This document shows positions 33,090 to 42,567 of a stretch of 64,000 bases of DNA, piece after piece (positions within the stretch are counted from its first letter, which is position 1; every line of letters starts with the position of its first letter). The notes beneath the pieces are model-generated. The model saw only the letters and a program-made list of their open reading frames with translations. It did not search any database and was not told where the DNA came from. Origin of the DNA: Chitinophaga sancti (GTDB lineage: Bacteria > Bacteroidota > Bacteroidia > Chitinophagales > Chitinophagaceae); contig NZ_CP139972.1 in assembly GCF_034424315.1 (NCBI RefSeq), positions 6,704,501 through 6,768,500 on the forward strand. Direction: 5' to 3'. The translations under genes were made by a program, and so were the position numbers.

Positions 33090-34283
33090 TTATAGATCCA
33101 AATTTGCCATTTCTTTTTGTATTGTTAATGGTACCGCCTTTGCGTAAATAGCGGTCGTTTTAAGGCTTGTATGGCCTAACATTGATGAAACTGATGTTAT
33201 ACTGATACCTTTTGCTAGGGTGACAGTAGTTGCAAATGTATGACGGGCTACATGGGTTGATAGTTTTTTGGTTATTTCGCACAAGTCAGCAATTTCTTTT
33301 AGATAGCTATTCATTTTTTGGTTTGTATATACATCGAATAGTAATTCCTTATCCCTGTCAAAAGTATTCACAATGTCAAGCGCCTTTTTAATTAGGGGTA
33401 CTCTCACCGGTATTTCAGTTTTTACCCTATAGGTGTCTATCCATAGTTTACCATTCAGTTCAATTAGTTCGCTTGATTTTAATTTGGATACATCGGAATA
33501 TGCCAGACCAGTATAGCATTGAAAAAGAAAAATACGGCGCACAAATTCTAGTCTTGAAATAGAAAATATTTTTCCCTCTATTTTACTCAATTCATCTTCT
33601 GTCAGGTAAGCAACATTTGTAGGCGCTAATTTGATTTTATAGCTTTTGAAAGGATTGTTAGTAATAACCCCATCTGAAATAGCATTGTTAATAACTGCTT
33701 TTAGGTTTGTTAGGCTTTTTGCAGCCGTGTTAGGATTATTGTTTTTAACCGTTTTGAGGAATAAGTCAAAGTCACCAATTATTTTATTGGACAGATTAGC
33801 AATGGGAAGTTCTTTGATATTCAATTTTTTATGGAGAAATTCTTCAAGATACTTTAATGTTATCCCATACCGTTCAACAGTTTTAAAACAGTAGTCTTTG
33901 CCGATTAATGAAGTGAGCTTCTTAAGATGGGAGTCATAATATTCAATTAAACCATTGAGTTCCCCAATTGACCCCTTCTCCAGTATTTCATTTTTTAATA
34001 TTTCTGGGGTGATTATCTGTTTATGATGGTCAAACTTTTTAACTGCCGCTTTATATTTATCCCGTAATTCATCAATTTTTAAATTCAGTATCTCAAAATC
34101 AGGTTCTTTATAATTAATCCTGCCGCGTTTTTCATCCCAATTTTTAAAGTCAATGAATATACCGGTTGCAATTTCTGTCTTATTTTTTCCAACATATAGT
34201 CTAAAATATATTGGGGTCTTAGCGAATTTGTTTGTTTTAGACCTATTCATCCAAAATTTATAATCTACTTCTAAAATGTTCAT
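33090..34283 (-). CDS. int: Phage tyrosine integrase with Arg-I replaced by Ala
   Basis: A 397-residue tyrosine recombinase. Residues 1-60 form the arm-binding domain typical of Bacteroidota phage integrases, about 105-205 the SAM-like core-binding domain, and about 225-390 the catalytic domain. H344-xx-R347, H371 and the nucleophile Y380 are present. K288 probably completes the set. The first catalytic arginine, usually in TGLR, is replaced: the sequence is CYTGLAYSDV (A261). IntDOT-type enzymes also lack this arginine. The gene lies 167 nt from tRNA-Gln, as expected for tRNA-targeted integration. Confidence 0.9.
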   Translation of the reverse strand: MNILEVDYKFWMNRSKTNKFAKTPIYFRLYVGKNKTEIATGIFIDFKNWDEKRGRINYKEPDFEILNLKIDELRDKYKAAVKKFDHHKQIITPEILKNEILEKGSIGELNGLIEYYDSHLKKLTSLIGKDYCFKTVERYGITLKYLEEFLHKKLNIKELPIANLSNKIIGDFDLFLKTVKNNNPNTAAKSLTNLKAVINNAISDGVITNNPFKSYKIKLAPTNVAYLTEDELSKIEGKIFSISRLEFVRRIFLFQCYTGLAYSDVSKLKSSELIELNGKLWIDTYRVKTEIPVRVPLIKKALDIVNTFDRDKELLFDVYTNQKMNSYLKEIADLCEITKKLSTHVARHTFATTVTLAKGISITSVSSMLGHTSLKTTAIYAKAVPLTIQKEMANLDL

Positions 34284-34373
34284 TACTAATAGTTTGTGAG
34301 GTTTTTGAAAAAGAGTGAGAGGTTTCAGATAGGTTTTGAAACAAAGTATTAGCTAGGGAGGGCGTATAAACAA

Positions 34374-34406
34374 AATAGGCTCACAATCATTGATTATGAA
34401 CCTATT
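34374..34406. repeat. Inverted repeat between integrase and tRNA
   Basis: AATAGGCTCACAATC (34374-34388) faces GATTATGAACCTATT (34392-34406) with two mismatches and a 3-nt loop. It could be a recombination arm site or a hairpin. A shorter pair GCTGTAA/TTACAGC lies at about 34424-34448. Confidence 0.45.
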
Positions 34407-34450
34407 ATAAGTTGAAAATAAATTGCTGTAACTAATTGATTTACAGCTTG

Positions 34451-34521
34451 TTGCCTGACCTGGATTCGAACCAAGACAAACAGAGTCAGAGTCTGTCGTA
34501 CTACCGTTATACTATCAGGCA
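34451..34521 (-). tRNA. tRNA-Gln (anticodon CTG)
   Basis: The minus strand folds into a full cloverleaf. The acceptor stem is TGCCTGA/TCAGGCA, the D-stem GTAT/GTAC, and the anticodon stem ACAGA/TCTGT with loop CTCTGAC (anticodon CTG). The T-arm is CTTGG/CCAGG with loop TTCGAAT. The 3' end faces the integrase, which makes it the likely attachment site. Confidence 0.93.
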
Positions 34522-34597
34522 ATAGTTATTCGTTGTTCGGGAGGGCAAAATTATAACTTTCCCCAACAAAACCAAAATTTATTTAAAAAATTTCTCC

Positions 34598-34629
34598 ATA
34601 AAAAAAGCCCCGCCATATCAGCGGGGCTT
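34598..34629 (-). terminator. Terminator of the S8 peptidase gene
   Basis: AAGCCCCGC (34605-34613) pairs with GCGGGGCTT (34621-34629). On the minus strand a T run follows. It lies 19 nt after the peptidase stop. Confidence 0.8.
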
Positions 34630-34648
34630 CCTCTCTATCAAAAATTAC

Positions 34649-36211
34649 TTATTTATAAGTCGCCGCCAGCTCCAATGCCTTATACGCATTCACCACACCT
34701 CCCGTCTTACACAAATCCGTCATCTTCACCTGCTTAGCCTCCCCATTCTCACCACCAATCGCTACCGGATGCTCAATCTTCACCACTGATTTCAATATAA
34801 CATCCTTCACCTGCAAAGCCGTCAGCTTAGGATAATAAGAACGGATCAGCGCCGCCAGACCTGTTACCACAGGAGCCGCCATACTCGTACCATCATGGTA
34901 ATCGTACTTAGACCCCGGAATAGATGAATAAATCGCCACTCCAGGCGCAAATACATCCACCGCATTCTTACCATAGTTAGAGAATGAAGCCGGCAATGTC
35001 TCATCATCATCCGGACCAGAAGCACCCACTTCAATCCATGCATCTGCTACACCACCATCCAGGTATTTACGGTTAGGATAGTTCGCCACTGAATCTGTGT
35101 TCTCTCCATCATTACCCGCCGCATGTACCAGCAGCACATCTTTAGACATCGCATATTTCACCGCATCGTCTACTGCTTTCTTATTAGGAGAATAAGGCTT
35201 ACCAAAGCTCATATTGATCACCTTCGCCCCATTATCTACCGCATAACGCAGTGCATTCGCCACATCCTTATCCCTCTCATCACCATTCGGTACCGCACGT
35301 ACAGACATCAGCATTACATTGTCTGCCACACCATTGATACCCAGGTTATTGTTACGGCCAGCACCAATGATACCCGCTACGTGCGTACCATGATCCGCAT
35401 CCGGGCCTGTTACATCACCATTACCATAATAGTGCTCATCCACATTTGCATAGTTATCACCTACGATAGCACGTGGATCATACGCCAGGTTCAGCTGGTA
35501 ATCTGCCTGCTCTTTAAAATGATCGTAGGCGCGATCCAGTTCACTGGCCTTGAAACTCTTATAATCAGGGTAGCGCAGCAGCTGCTGACCTACCACCTGC
35601 TTGATCTGCTCTTCTACAGGATTGCTTGCATCAAAGGTCTGGAAATCAGCCGCAGTCGGATTCTCCTTGTTCATTTTGGCCACCATCGTGTCCAGCATGC
35701 CCTTGAAACGGCTAATGCCGTACAGGGTCTTCTGTGCTTCCTCCATTTCCTGGTCGTATTTAGCACGCAGTTGTTTGTACTGGTAGAGACCGTTGGTATC
35801 TGCTGATGGATTGGCAAAACGTGCCTGTCCTGCGCGTACCAGGCGGGTTAGTTCCAGGTTGTCATAACTTACATTGCCTTTGGCAGAACCGATGAAATCC
35901 CAGCCATTTATATCGTCTGTATAGTGATTTTTGTCGTCATCCTTACCATTTCCTCTCTTCTCCTTGAGGTTTACCCAGAGATAAGATTTCAGGTCTTCAT
36001 GAGCGGTGTCAATACCGCTGTCGATGATGGCGACAACTACTGGGTTAGATTTCTTGTCTTTCAGCAGCTCGTTGTAGGCTTTTTCCACACTGATACCGAA
36101 AACGGAATCCTTTTGCAGATCCATATTTTGCCAGTTGGGCAGCTGTGCATGCACCATAGAGGCAGACAGTAACAATGCGGCAGCGATGGCTGCGTTTTTG
36201 AAAATACTCAT
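34649..36211 (-). CDS. Secreted S8 family serine peptidase (subtilisin-like)
   Basis: A 520-residue protein. A signal peptide (about 1-22, ending MVHAQ) is followed by the catalytic triad D64 (VVVAIIDSGID), H274 (DADHGTHVAG) and S443 (DGTSMAAPVVTG), with oxyanion Asn N367 (AAGNDG). D and H are separated by about 210 residues, far more than in subtilisin. The inserted region (about 105-260) is charged and helical and may cover or regulate the active site. There is no sorting domain, so it is probably periplasmic or exported. A terminator follows. It is the first host gene after the prophage. Confidence 0.9.
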   Translation of the reverse strand: MSIFKNAAIAAALLLSASMVHAQLPNWQNMDLQKDSVFGISVEKAYNELLKDKKSNPVVVAIIDSGIDTAHEDLKSYLWVNLKEKRGNGKDDDKNHYTDDINGWDFIGSAKGNVSYDNLELTRLVRAGQARFANPSADTNGLYQYKQLRAKYDQEMEEAQKTLYGISRFKGMLDTMVAKMNKENPTAADFQTFDASNPVEEQIKQVVGQQLLRYPDYKSFKASELDRAYDHFKEQADYQLNLAYDPRAIVGDNYANVDEHYYGNGDVTGPDADHGTHVAGIIGAGRNNNLGINGVADNVMLMSVRAVPNGDERDKDVANALRYAVDNGAKVINMSFGKPYSPNKKAVDDAVKYAMSKDVLLVHAAGNDGENTDSVANYPNRKYLDGGVADAWIEVGASGPDDDETLPASFSNYGKNAVDVFAPGVAIYSSIPGSKYDYHDGTSMAAPVVTGLAALIRSYYPKLTALQVKDVILKSVVKIEHPVAIGGENGEAKQVKMTDLCKTGGVVNAYKALELAATYK

Positions 36212-36351
36212 ATGCTTTGATCATTGACTCCACAGTAGCAGTTCAATAGAATATATGTGCTCCCGGGGTAGGTTTTATGTTTGTTTTTAAAGTAGTCTGT
36301 ATCCAGGGGGTATAAAGGGTCGAATTTAGCTATTATAACCCTTTAAAAATG

Positions 36352-36732
36352 TTAAAAGTTAAAGTAGCCAATTACCGCCAGCCACACGATCGCCATGATT
36401 ATCAATGGTACCCATGCCGGTAACAACCTATAGGGAGGAATGCCTCTCAACAGCAGGCGCCAAGCCGGGAAACTCAATAAAAAGGCAAAAATAAGGGAGG
36501 GAACAAAGATGACATCCGTTCTGCCGGTATGGTTATGCAGGATCATTTGAAAGTGAAAATACTCAAACACCATAGCTCCCAGCATTACAAAGGGGATACT
36601 CTTTAAACGGCCTGTGTTCCTGAGGTTTACGCAAAAAAGAATGGCACCGCCTATAGGAAACATAAGGATCGTATAGATGGCAATAAAGATCCTTGAATAA
36701 AGCGCCGTTCTTTGATCACTGCTTGCTGACAT
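36352..36732 (-). CDS. Small multi-span membrane protein
   Basis: A 126-residue protein with four hydrophobic segments (about 13-31, 45-60, 73-91, 105-124), small loops and no recognised motif. It stands alone between the S8 peptidase and the efflux operon, after the operon terminator. A membrane protein of unknown function is all that can be said. Confidence 0.55.
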   Translation of the reverse strand: MSASSDQRTALYSRIFIAIYTILMFPIGGAILFCVNLRNTGRLKSIPFVMLGAMVFEYFHFQMILHNHTGRTDVIFVPSLIFAFLLSFPAWRLLLRGIPPYRLLPAWVPLIIMAIVWLAVIGYFNF

Positions 36733-36763
36733 ACATTAAAATTAATGTCGCAAGATAGTATAA

Positions 36764-36799
36764 AAAGAAAGAGGTCCACTATAGCAGACCTCTTTCTTT
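36764..36799 (-). terminator. Terminator of the RND efflux operon
   Basis: AAAGAAAGAGGTC (36764-36776) pairs perfectly over 13 bp with GACCTCTTTCTTT (36787-36799). On the minus strand the stem is followed by more T. The last operon stop is 3 nt away. Confidence 0.85.
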
Positions 36800-36801
36800 G
36801 A

Positions 36802-38199
36802 TTATTTCCATCCCCCTCCCAGGCTTCGGTACAGCGTTACAACGGCCTGTAGCTGTTGCAATTTGTCGCTGATACTGTTCAGCTGGGCCGAGAGCAAGCT
36901 TTGCTCGGATGTAAGTACATCCGTATAATTGGTATTGGAAGTGTATTTCAGTAATTCTTTCGTATAGTCCACAGACTTTTGCAGGTAAGCTATCTGCTGA
37001 CCCCTGATGGCGGCCTTATCTACGGCCGCATTGTAGTCAAACAGGGCATTCGTTACCTCCTGGCCCGCGGTGAGCAGGGTTTTCTTGTAGGTAACAAGGT
37101 ATTCCTGCTGGTTTGCTTCCGCTACCCGTAGGCGTTGCTTGTTCTGCCCCTGCTGGAAAATAGGTGCGGTCAGGCTCCCGACGATACTACCAAAGAAGTG
37201 AGAAGCATCGAAGTAGTGATCCAGGCTCGTACCATTCAAACCACCCGTAGCCGTAATAGACAAACTGGGGTAGAAATAGGTCCTGGCTACATTCGTCAGC
37301 TCATAGTAATAACGAAGCTGGTATTCAGCCTGTTGTACATCCGGGCGGTTCGCGAGTAACTGTGCCGGTAAGCCGGTCTTCAGGTCTGCGTTCACGGATT
37401 GTTCTGACAAAACCCCTCTTTCAACCGCCCCTGGAGAACGGCCCAGGTACACGCTGATGGTGTTTTCTGTCTCCCGGATGTTCTGCAGCAGATCCGGGAT
37501 CGTTACCTCTGCAGCATAACGGTTGGCCTCACTCTGTACCACGTCTGCACCGGTCACCACATCACTTTCCTTCAGTGTCTTCATGGTTTCCACATCGGTT
37601 TTGCGGTTTTCCACGGTCTGACGGGTGATTTTCAGTTGCTCATCATAGGCCAGCAGGGCGTAATAATTAGATGCAATGTTGGCAATCAGCTGGGTCAGTA
37701 CGGCCCTGCGATAGGCGTCACTTTGCAGGAAAGCCGCCATGTAAGCACGCTTGGTGCTGCGCAGTTTACCCCATACATCCAATTCCCAGCTGGCAGATGC
37801 GTACAACTGGTAGGTACGGTTTGCGGTAATAAAACTACCTCCCTGTGAAGCGGCCACCTTTTGCTGGGTCACAGAAGCCGTGGCATCTACTGTAGGCAGA
37901 AAAGCCTGTTTACTCTGGCGGAGATTGGCCGCTGCCGCATTCATACGGGCACTGGCAACCTTCAGGTCCAGGTTATTTGCTATGCCTTCCCTGATCAGTG
38001 CCTGCAGGTGTGGATCGGTGAACAACTGTGTCCAGGGCAGGTCTGCCATGGTGGTAGTATCGGTAGATGTACTGTCGCGGTACAGTTTACTGTCTGCCGC
38101 AGTCTCCGCTTGCCTGTAAGGCTTTGTCACCTTACACGAAGCAACGAAGGTAGCGGCAGCGAGTATCACTAACAGTGCTTGTTTATTATTGGATGTCAT
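36802..38199 (-). CDS. RND efflux outer membrane factor (OprM/NodT type lipoprotein)
   Basis: A 465-residue TolC-family protein with a lipoprotein signal (ILAAATFVASC, Cys22). Two repeats of long helices with coiled-coil spacing (about 75-250 and 280-460) are typical of the channel fold. It forms the outer-membrane exit of the tripartite pump encoded upstream. It overlaps the pump gene by 14 bp on the same strand. The length is normal. Its substrate cannot be read from the sequence. Confidence 0.88.
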   Translation of the reverse strand: MTSNNKQALLVILAAATFVASCKVTKPYRQAETAADSKLYRDSTSTDTTTMADLPWTQLFTDPHLQALIREGIANNLDLKVASARMNAAAANLRQSKQAFLPTVDATASVTQQKVAASQGGSFITANRTYQLYASASWELDVWGKLRSTKRAYMAAFLQSDAYRRAVLTQLIANIASNYYALLAYDEQLKITRQTVENRKTDVETMKTLKESDVVTGADVVQSEANRYAAEVTIPDLLQNIRETENTISVYLGRSPGAVERGVLSEQSVNADLKTGLPAQLLANRPDVQQAEYQLRYYYELTNVARTYFYPSLSITATGGLNGTSLDHYFDASHFFGSIVGSLTAPIFQQGQNKQRLRVAEANQQEYLVTYKKTLLTAGQEVTNALFDYNAAVDKAAIRGQQIAYLQKSVDYTKELLKYTSNTNYTDVLTSEQSLLSAQLNSISDKLQQLQAVVTLYRSLGGGWK

Positions 38200-41100
38200 G
38201 TGTTACGCTTTTAGTGTCAGTATCGTCCTCTTCTTCCGGGTGCTTAACGCTTACTTTCTCCTGCAGGTGCTGGAAGATGATGAATAATACAGGGATCATG
38301 AATACGCCTATCACGGTGCCAAAGAGCATCCCGCCTACAGCCGCCGTACCAATGGACCGGTTACCATGTGCACCGGCACCGGTGGCGAACATGAGTGGCA
38401 TCAGGCCAAAGATGAAGGCAAAGGATGTCATCAGGATAGGCCGGAAACGGGCTTTCGCACCTTCCACCGCCGCATCACGGATGCTCATACCCTGTCGTCG
38501 TCTTTCCACCGCATACTCTACGATCAGGATGGCGTTCTTGGCCAGCAGACCAATCAACATGATCAGCGATATCTGCAGGTAGATATTATTGTCAATACCA
38601 AAGATGCGGGCAAAGATGAAGGTACCTGTCAATCCTACCGGCAGTGATAACAATACTGCAAACGGCAGCAGGTAACTTTCATACTGTGCACTCAACAGGA
38701 AGTATACGAATACCAGGCAGAGGATGAACACATATACCGACTGGGTACCACTGCTCTGTTCCTCGCGGCTGATACCGGAGAACTCATATCCATAGCCCGG
38801 AGGCAGTTTTTCTTTCGCCACTTCTGCGATCGCTTTCAATGCCTGACCGGAGCTATATCCGTTATTCGGCGCACCACTTACTGACATGGCCGTGAACAGG
38901 TTGAAACGCGCAATGCTCTCAGGCCCGTATACCCTGGTCAGCGTCACGAACTCCGTAATCGGCGCCATATTGGAAGCCGCCGTCTTTACATAGATCTTAT
39001 TCAAACCTTCGATATTCGCCCTGTAAGATGTATCTGCCTGGATCATGACACGGTATTGCTTACCAAACAGGTTGAAGTTGGACGCATAATACCCACCATA
39101 GTACACCTGCATGGCATTCATGATGTTGTCCACCGTCAGCCCCGCTTCTTTCACCCTGGCCACATTTACTTCCATCAGGTACTGCGGGAAGTGAGGGTTG
39201 AAAGTGGTAGATGCATATTGTATTTCAGGACGCTTGCCCAGTTCACCCAGGAAGGTCTGTGCCACCTTGTAAAACTCGTCGGTCGTATGACCACCCTTAT
39301 CCTGCAACTGGAAGGAGAACCCGCCTGCCACGCCGAAACCGGTGATCGTAGGTAAAGAGATGGGCAGGATCTGTGCACCCCTGATATGCGATGACTTTTG
39401 CATCAGCGCACCGATTACATCCGTATTACTCATGGTACGATCTTTCCAGTGCTTCAGTTCCAGGATGATCATGGCATACGAGCTACCGCTACCCGCCAGG
39501 ATGTTCTGCCCCACCATGCGCAGTGAATTGTTCACCGCCGGAATCGTACGGGCGATGCTGTCCAGTTCATTCGCCACCACAGTGGTACGTTCCATAGACG
39601 TTGCAGCTGGCATACTCACGTTTACGAATATAGTACCCATGTCTTCGTCCGGTACAAAGCTGCTGGAAGTGGATGTCATCAGGTAATACAGCCCACCGCC
39701 AAAGAGGACTACACCCAGTAAGACCAGCCAGCTTTTTTTAGACAGGAAGCTAACCGAGCGGGTATATTTGGAAGTTACTGTATCGAAAGCGGCATTAAAG
39801 GATGTATAAAACCGCTCCATTACATTCTTCTTCTTATGCCCCTCAGCATGTGATCGCAGGAAGAGTGCCGCCAGCGCTGGGCTCAGCGTCAATGCATTGA
39901 TTGCGGAGAGAATGATCGCTATCGCAAGGGTGATACCGAATTGCTTGTAGAATACACCCGTAGAACCACTGATGAATGTTACCGGTACGAATACCGCCGC
40001 CATCACCAGGGTAATGGAAACGATGGCCCCGGAGATCTCACTCATGGCATCGATCGAGGCTTTGCGCGAGGATTTATAGCCCGCATCCAGTTTGGCGTGC
40101 ACCGCCTCGACGACGACAATGGCATCATCCACCACAATCCCGATGGCAAGCACCAATGCGAATAATGTTAATAAGTTGATACTGAAACCAAAGAGGTTGA
40201 GGAAAAAGAAAGTGCCAATGATCGCAACCGGTACAGAAATAGCCGGGATGAGGGTAGACCTGAGGTCCTGCAGGAAGATGAATACTACGATAAACACAAG
40301 GATGAAAGCTTCGATCAGGGTATGAATCACCTTTTCGATACTGGCATCCAGGAATTTGTTGATGTCCACCATGTTGGTGGTATGCAGTCCTTTCGGGAAG
40401 TTCTTTTCTGCTTCAGCAATGATCTTCTTACAATCGTTGATCACCTGGCTGGCATTGGAACCCGCAGTCTGGTTAATAGATACGTTGGTAGCCGGATAGC
40501 CGTTCACGGTAGCCATGCTATTGTAGTTCTGCGCACCGAGTTCAATCCGTGCAATGTCTTTCAGGCGCAGGAACTGACCGTTGCCGGTAGATTTGATAAT
40601 GATGTTACCAAATTCATCCATGCTTTTCAGCTTACCACTATAGCGTATTACGTACTGGAAACTCTGCTTGCCCTGTTCACCAAACTTACCCGGTGCCGCT
40701 TCGATGTTCTGATCACTAAGGGCGCTCGTTACATCAGCAGGTACCAGGCCATATACTGACATCACATCAGGTTTAAGCCAGATACGCATGGAGTAGTTCA
40801 TCGTACCAAAGGCACTTGCATTACCTACCCCGTTTACTCTTTTGAGTGCAGGGATCAGATTAATCTCTGCATAGTTCTGCAGGAAGGTCTGATCATAAGC
40901 CGGGTTATCGCTATAGATAGCGGTGATGAGCAGGTTACTGCTCTGTTGTTTTTTTACGGTCACACCTGCCTGTGTTACTTCGGCAGGCAGCAGGCTGGAA
41001 GCAGTAGATACACGGTTCTGTACGTCTACGGCTGCCATGTCCGGATCACGGCCTACCTTGAAATATACACTGATGGAAGCGGAGCCTTCGTTGGTGGCAG

Positions 41101-41341
41101 TACTGGTCATGTAGGTCATCCCTTCCACACCATTGATCTGTTCTTCCAGCGGCACGATCACACTCTTCAGCACCACGTCGGCATTGGCCCCGGTATAGCT
41201 GGCAGACACCTGCACCGTAGGAGGAGCGATGTCCGGGTATTGCGCTATCGGCAGCGATACGAGTCCGAGTATACCCAGTATGACAATGATCACCGAGATC
41301 ACCGTACTGAGTACAGGACGTTCTATAAATGTCTTAAGCAT
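38186..41341 (-). CDS. RND efflux pump permease (AcrB/HAE1 type)
   Basis: A 1,051-residue permease with the duplicated RND layout: the start FIERPVLSTVISVIIVILGI, a large periplasmic loop, then a membrane bundle with the proton-relay motif (LVLAIGIVVDDAIVVVEAV, two consecutive Asp). A second loop follows, then LLAKNAILIVEYA and the final helices. It uses the proton gradient to expel amphipathic compounds. It works with the adaptor and channel encoded beside it. Confidence 0.95.
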   Translation of the reverse strand: MLKTFIERPVLSTVISVIIVILGILGLVSLPIAQYPDIAPPTVQVSASYTGANADVVLKSVIVPLEEQINGVEGMTYMTSTATNEGSASISVYFKVGRDPDMAAVDVQNRVSTASSLLPAEVTQAGVTVKKQQSSNLLITAIYSDNPAYDQTFLQNYAEINLIPALKRVNGVGNASAFGTMNYSMRIWLKPDVMSVYGLVPADVTSALSDQNIEAAPGKFGEQGKQSFQYVIRYSGKLKSMDEFGNIIIKSTGNGQFLRLKDIARIELGAQNYNSMATVNGYPATNVSINQTAGSNASQVINDCKKIIAEAEKNFPKGLHTTNMVDINKFLDASIEKVIHTLIEAFILVFIVVFIFLQDLRSTLIPAISVPVAIIGTFFFLNLFGFSINLLTLFALVLAIGIVVDDAIVVVEAVHAKLDAGYKSSRKASIDAMSEISGAIVSITLVMAAVFVPVTFISGSTGVFYKQFGITLAIAIILSAINALTLSPALAALFLRSHAEGHKKKNVMERFYTSFNAAFDTVTSKYTRSVSFLSKKSWLVLLGVVLFGGGLYYLMTSTSSSFVPDEDMGTIFVNVSMPAATSMERTTVVANELDSIARTIPAVNNSLRMVGQNILAGSGSSYAMIILELKHWKDRTMSNTDVIGALMQKSSHIRGAQILPISLPTITGFGVAGGFSFQLQDKGGHTTDEFYKVAQTFLGELGKRPEIQYASTTFNPHFPQYLMEVNVARVKEAGLTVDNIMNAMQVYYGGYYASNFNLFGKQYRVMIQADTSYRANIEGLNKIYVKTAASNMAPITEFVTLTRVYGPESIARFNLFTAMSVSGAPNNGYSSGQALKAIAEVAKEKLPPGYGYEFSGISREEQSSGTQSVYVFILCLVFVYFLLSAQYESYLLPFAVLLSLPVGLTGTFIFARIFGIDNNIYLQISLIMLIGLLAKNAILIVEYAVERRRQGMSIRDAAVEGAKARFRPILMTSFAFIFGLMPLMFATGAGAHGNRSIGTAAVGGMLFGTVIGVFMIPVLFIIFQHLQEKVSVKHPEEEDDTDTKSVTHDIQ

Positions 41342-41362
41342 AATTCCTTTTTTAATGATAGG

Positions 41363-42514
41363 CTAGTCAATCTTCTGGTAAAGGCTATCGGCACTGACTG
41401 TACGGGGCTTGATCAGTGTACTGTCGCGCAGGGTGCTGGCACCTTCCAACACTACTTTATCACCTGCTTTTAGCCCGCTCTTTACAATGAAGAATTGCCC
41501 GTTGTCATTAGCGGTAGTCTTAATCGCCTGACTGATGGTATAATTATCTTTGGTTACGATGTAAGCAAAGCGTTTGTCCTGTAGTTCGTAAGTGGCCCCC
41601 TGTGGAATGACCAGTGCGGAATCTTCAGATCTGGGAATCCTGATAATTGCGCTGGCACCGCTTTTAATAAGGCCCATCGGGTTAGGGAAGCTGGCTTTGA
41701 ACTGTGCGGTACCGGTAGCAGTAGCGATCAATCCACTGGCTGTTTCGATCTTACCTTTCAGCGAATATTCGCTGCCGTTAGCTAGTACCATTGTCACTTC
41801 AGGCAGGTGCTTTACTTTCTCTTCAAGTGTATTGCCGGGCATTTCTTCAGAGAAGTCGAGCAATTGTTTTTCGTTCAGGGAAAAGTAGGCGTATACGTTA
41901 CCTATGTTAGAGAGGGTGGTGAGGGCTTCAGTGCTGGTGCTGCTTACCAGGGCACCTATCTTGTAGGGGATGGTACCGATCACACCGTCAGCAGGCGCTT
42001 TGATGATGGTGTAGCCCAGATTGGTTTGGGCATTGGCCAGTGTGGCCTGTGCCTGGGCCAGGGCAGCCTGTTTTGCTTCCAGTGTGTACTGTGCAGATTC
42101 CAGCTGGTATTTGCTTACGATATCTTTCTCTACCAGCGGGCGTACTTTATTTACATCCATCTGTGCAGCATTTACATCTGCTACAGCGCTCTTGATAGCA
42201 GCTCTGGCGGTAACTACATTTTGTTCGTACTCGGGATTGTTGATAGTAAACAGCAATTGACCTTTTTTCACATTGGCACCTTCATTTACATAAATCTCTT
42301 TCACATACCCGTCTATTTTAGGCCTGATCTCTATGACCTGCTGCCCCTGGATAGTGGCCGGATAGTCATAGTGGATCGTTGCTTTTATAGGTGCTAACGA
42401 TATAACTGCATAGTCTTTCGCTCCATTGGCCTGGTCCTGGCCCCCCTTCTTGTTGTTGCCACAGGACAGCAGTAGCAATGCTGCACCGGCGACCGGTAAA
42501 TACATCTTCGGCAT
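41363..42514 (-). CDS. RND efflux periplasmic adaptor (AcrA/MexA type)
   Basis: A 383-residue adaptor with a lipoprotein signal (AGAALLLLSCG, Cys18). The lipoyl halves (about 60-95 and 170-205) flank a helical hairpin (about 100-165). They are followed by beta-barrel and membrane-proximal domains. It bridges pump and channel. It lies 21 nt before the pump gene. Confidence 0.92.
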   Translation of the reverse strand: MPKMYLPVAGAALLLLSCGNNKKGGQDQANGAKDYAVISLAPIKATIHYDYPATIQGQQVIEIRPKIDGYVKEIYVNEGANVKKGQLLFTINNPEYEQNVVTARAAIKSAVADVNAAQMDVNKVRPLVEKDIVSKYQLESAQYTLEAKQAALAQAQATLANAQTNLGYTIIKAPADGVIGTIPYKIGALVSSTSTEALTTLSNIGNVYAYFSLNEKQLLDFSEEMPGNTLEEKVKHLPEVTMVLANGSEYSLKGKIETASGLIATATGTAQFKASFPNPMGLIKSGASAIIRIPRSEDSALVIPQGATYELQDKRFAYIVTKDNYTISQAIKTTANDNGQFFIVKSGLKAGDKVVLEGASTLRDSTLIKPRTVSADSLYQKID

Positions 42515-42567
42515 ATAAGTTTTATATTATGTACATGACAAAAAAATCCGGCTGATCATATAGGAAA

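Larger units (their letters stand above)
1..34450. mobile_element. Prophage, left end outside the window
   Basis: This AT-rich block holds terminase, portal, capsid, protease, tail, holin and integrase genes and ends beside a tRNA-Gln gene. Composition changes sharply after the tRNA. I saw no second copy of the tRNA 3' end near position 1, so the left attachment site is probably outside the window. No sheath or baseplate genes are visible and there is a 785-residue tape measure, which suggests a siphovirus. An IS66 insertion in a virion gene and several homopolymer frame breaks suggest the prophage may be defective. Confidence 0.9.

Noticed and set aside
34374..34406. Inverted repeat as an integrase terminator
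   Set aside because: It lies upstream of the integrase start and is not followed by a T tract in a useful direction.
35123..35806. 227-codon frame opposite the S8 peptidase
   Set aside because: Long antisense frame rich in Ile, His and Arg caused by codon bias of the real gene.
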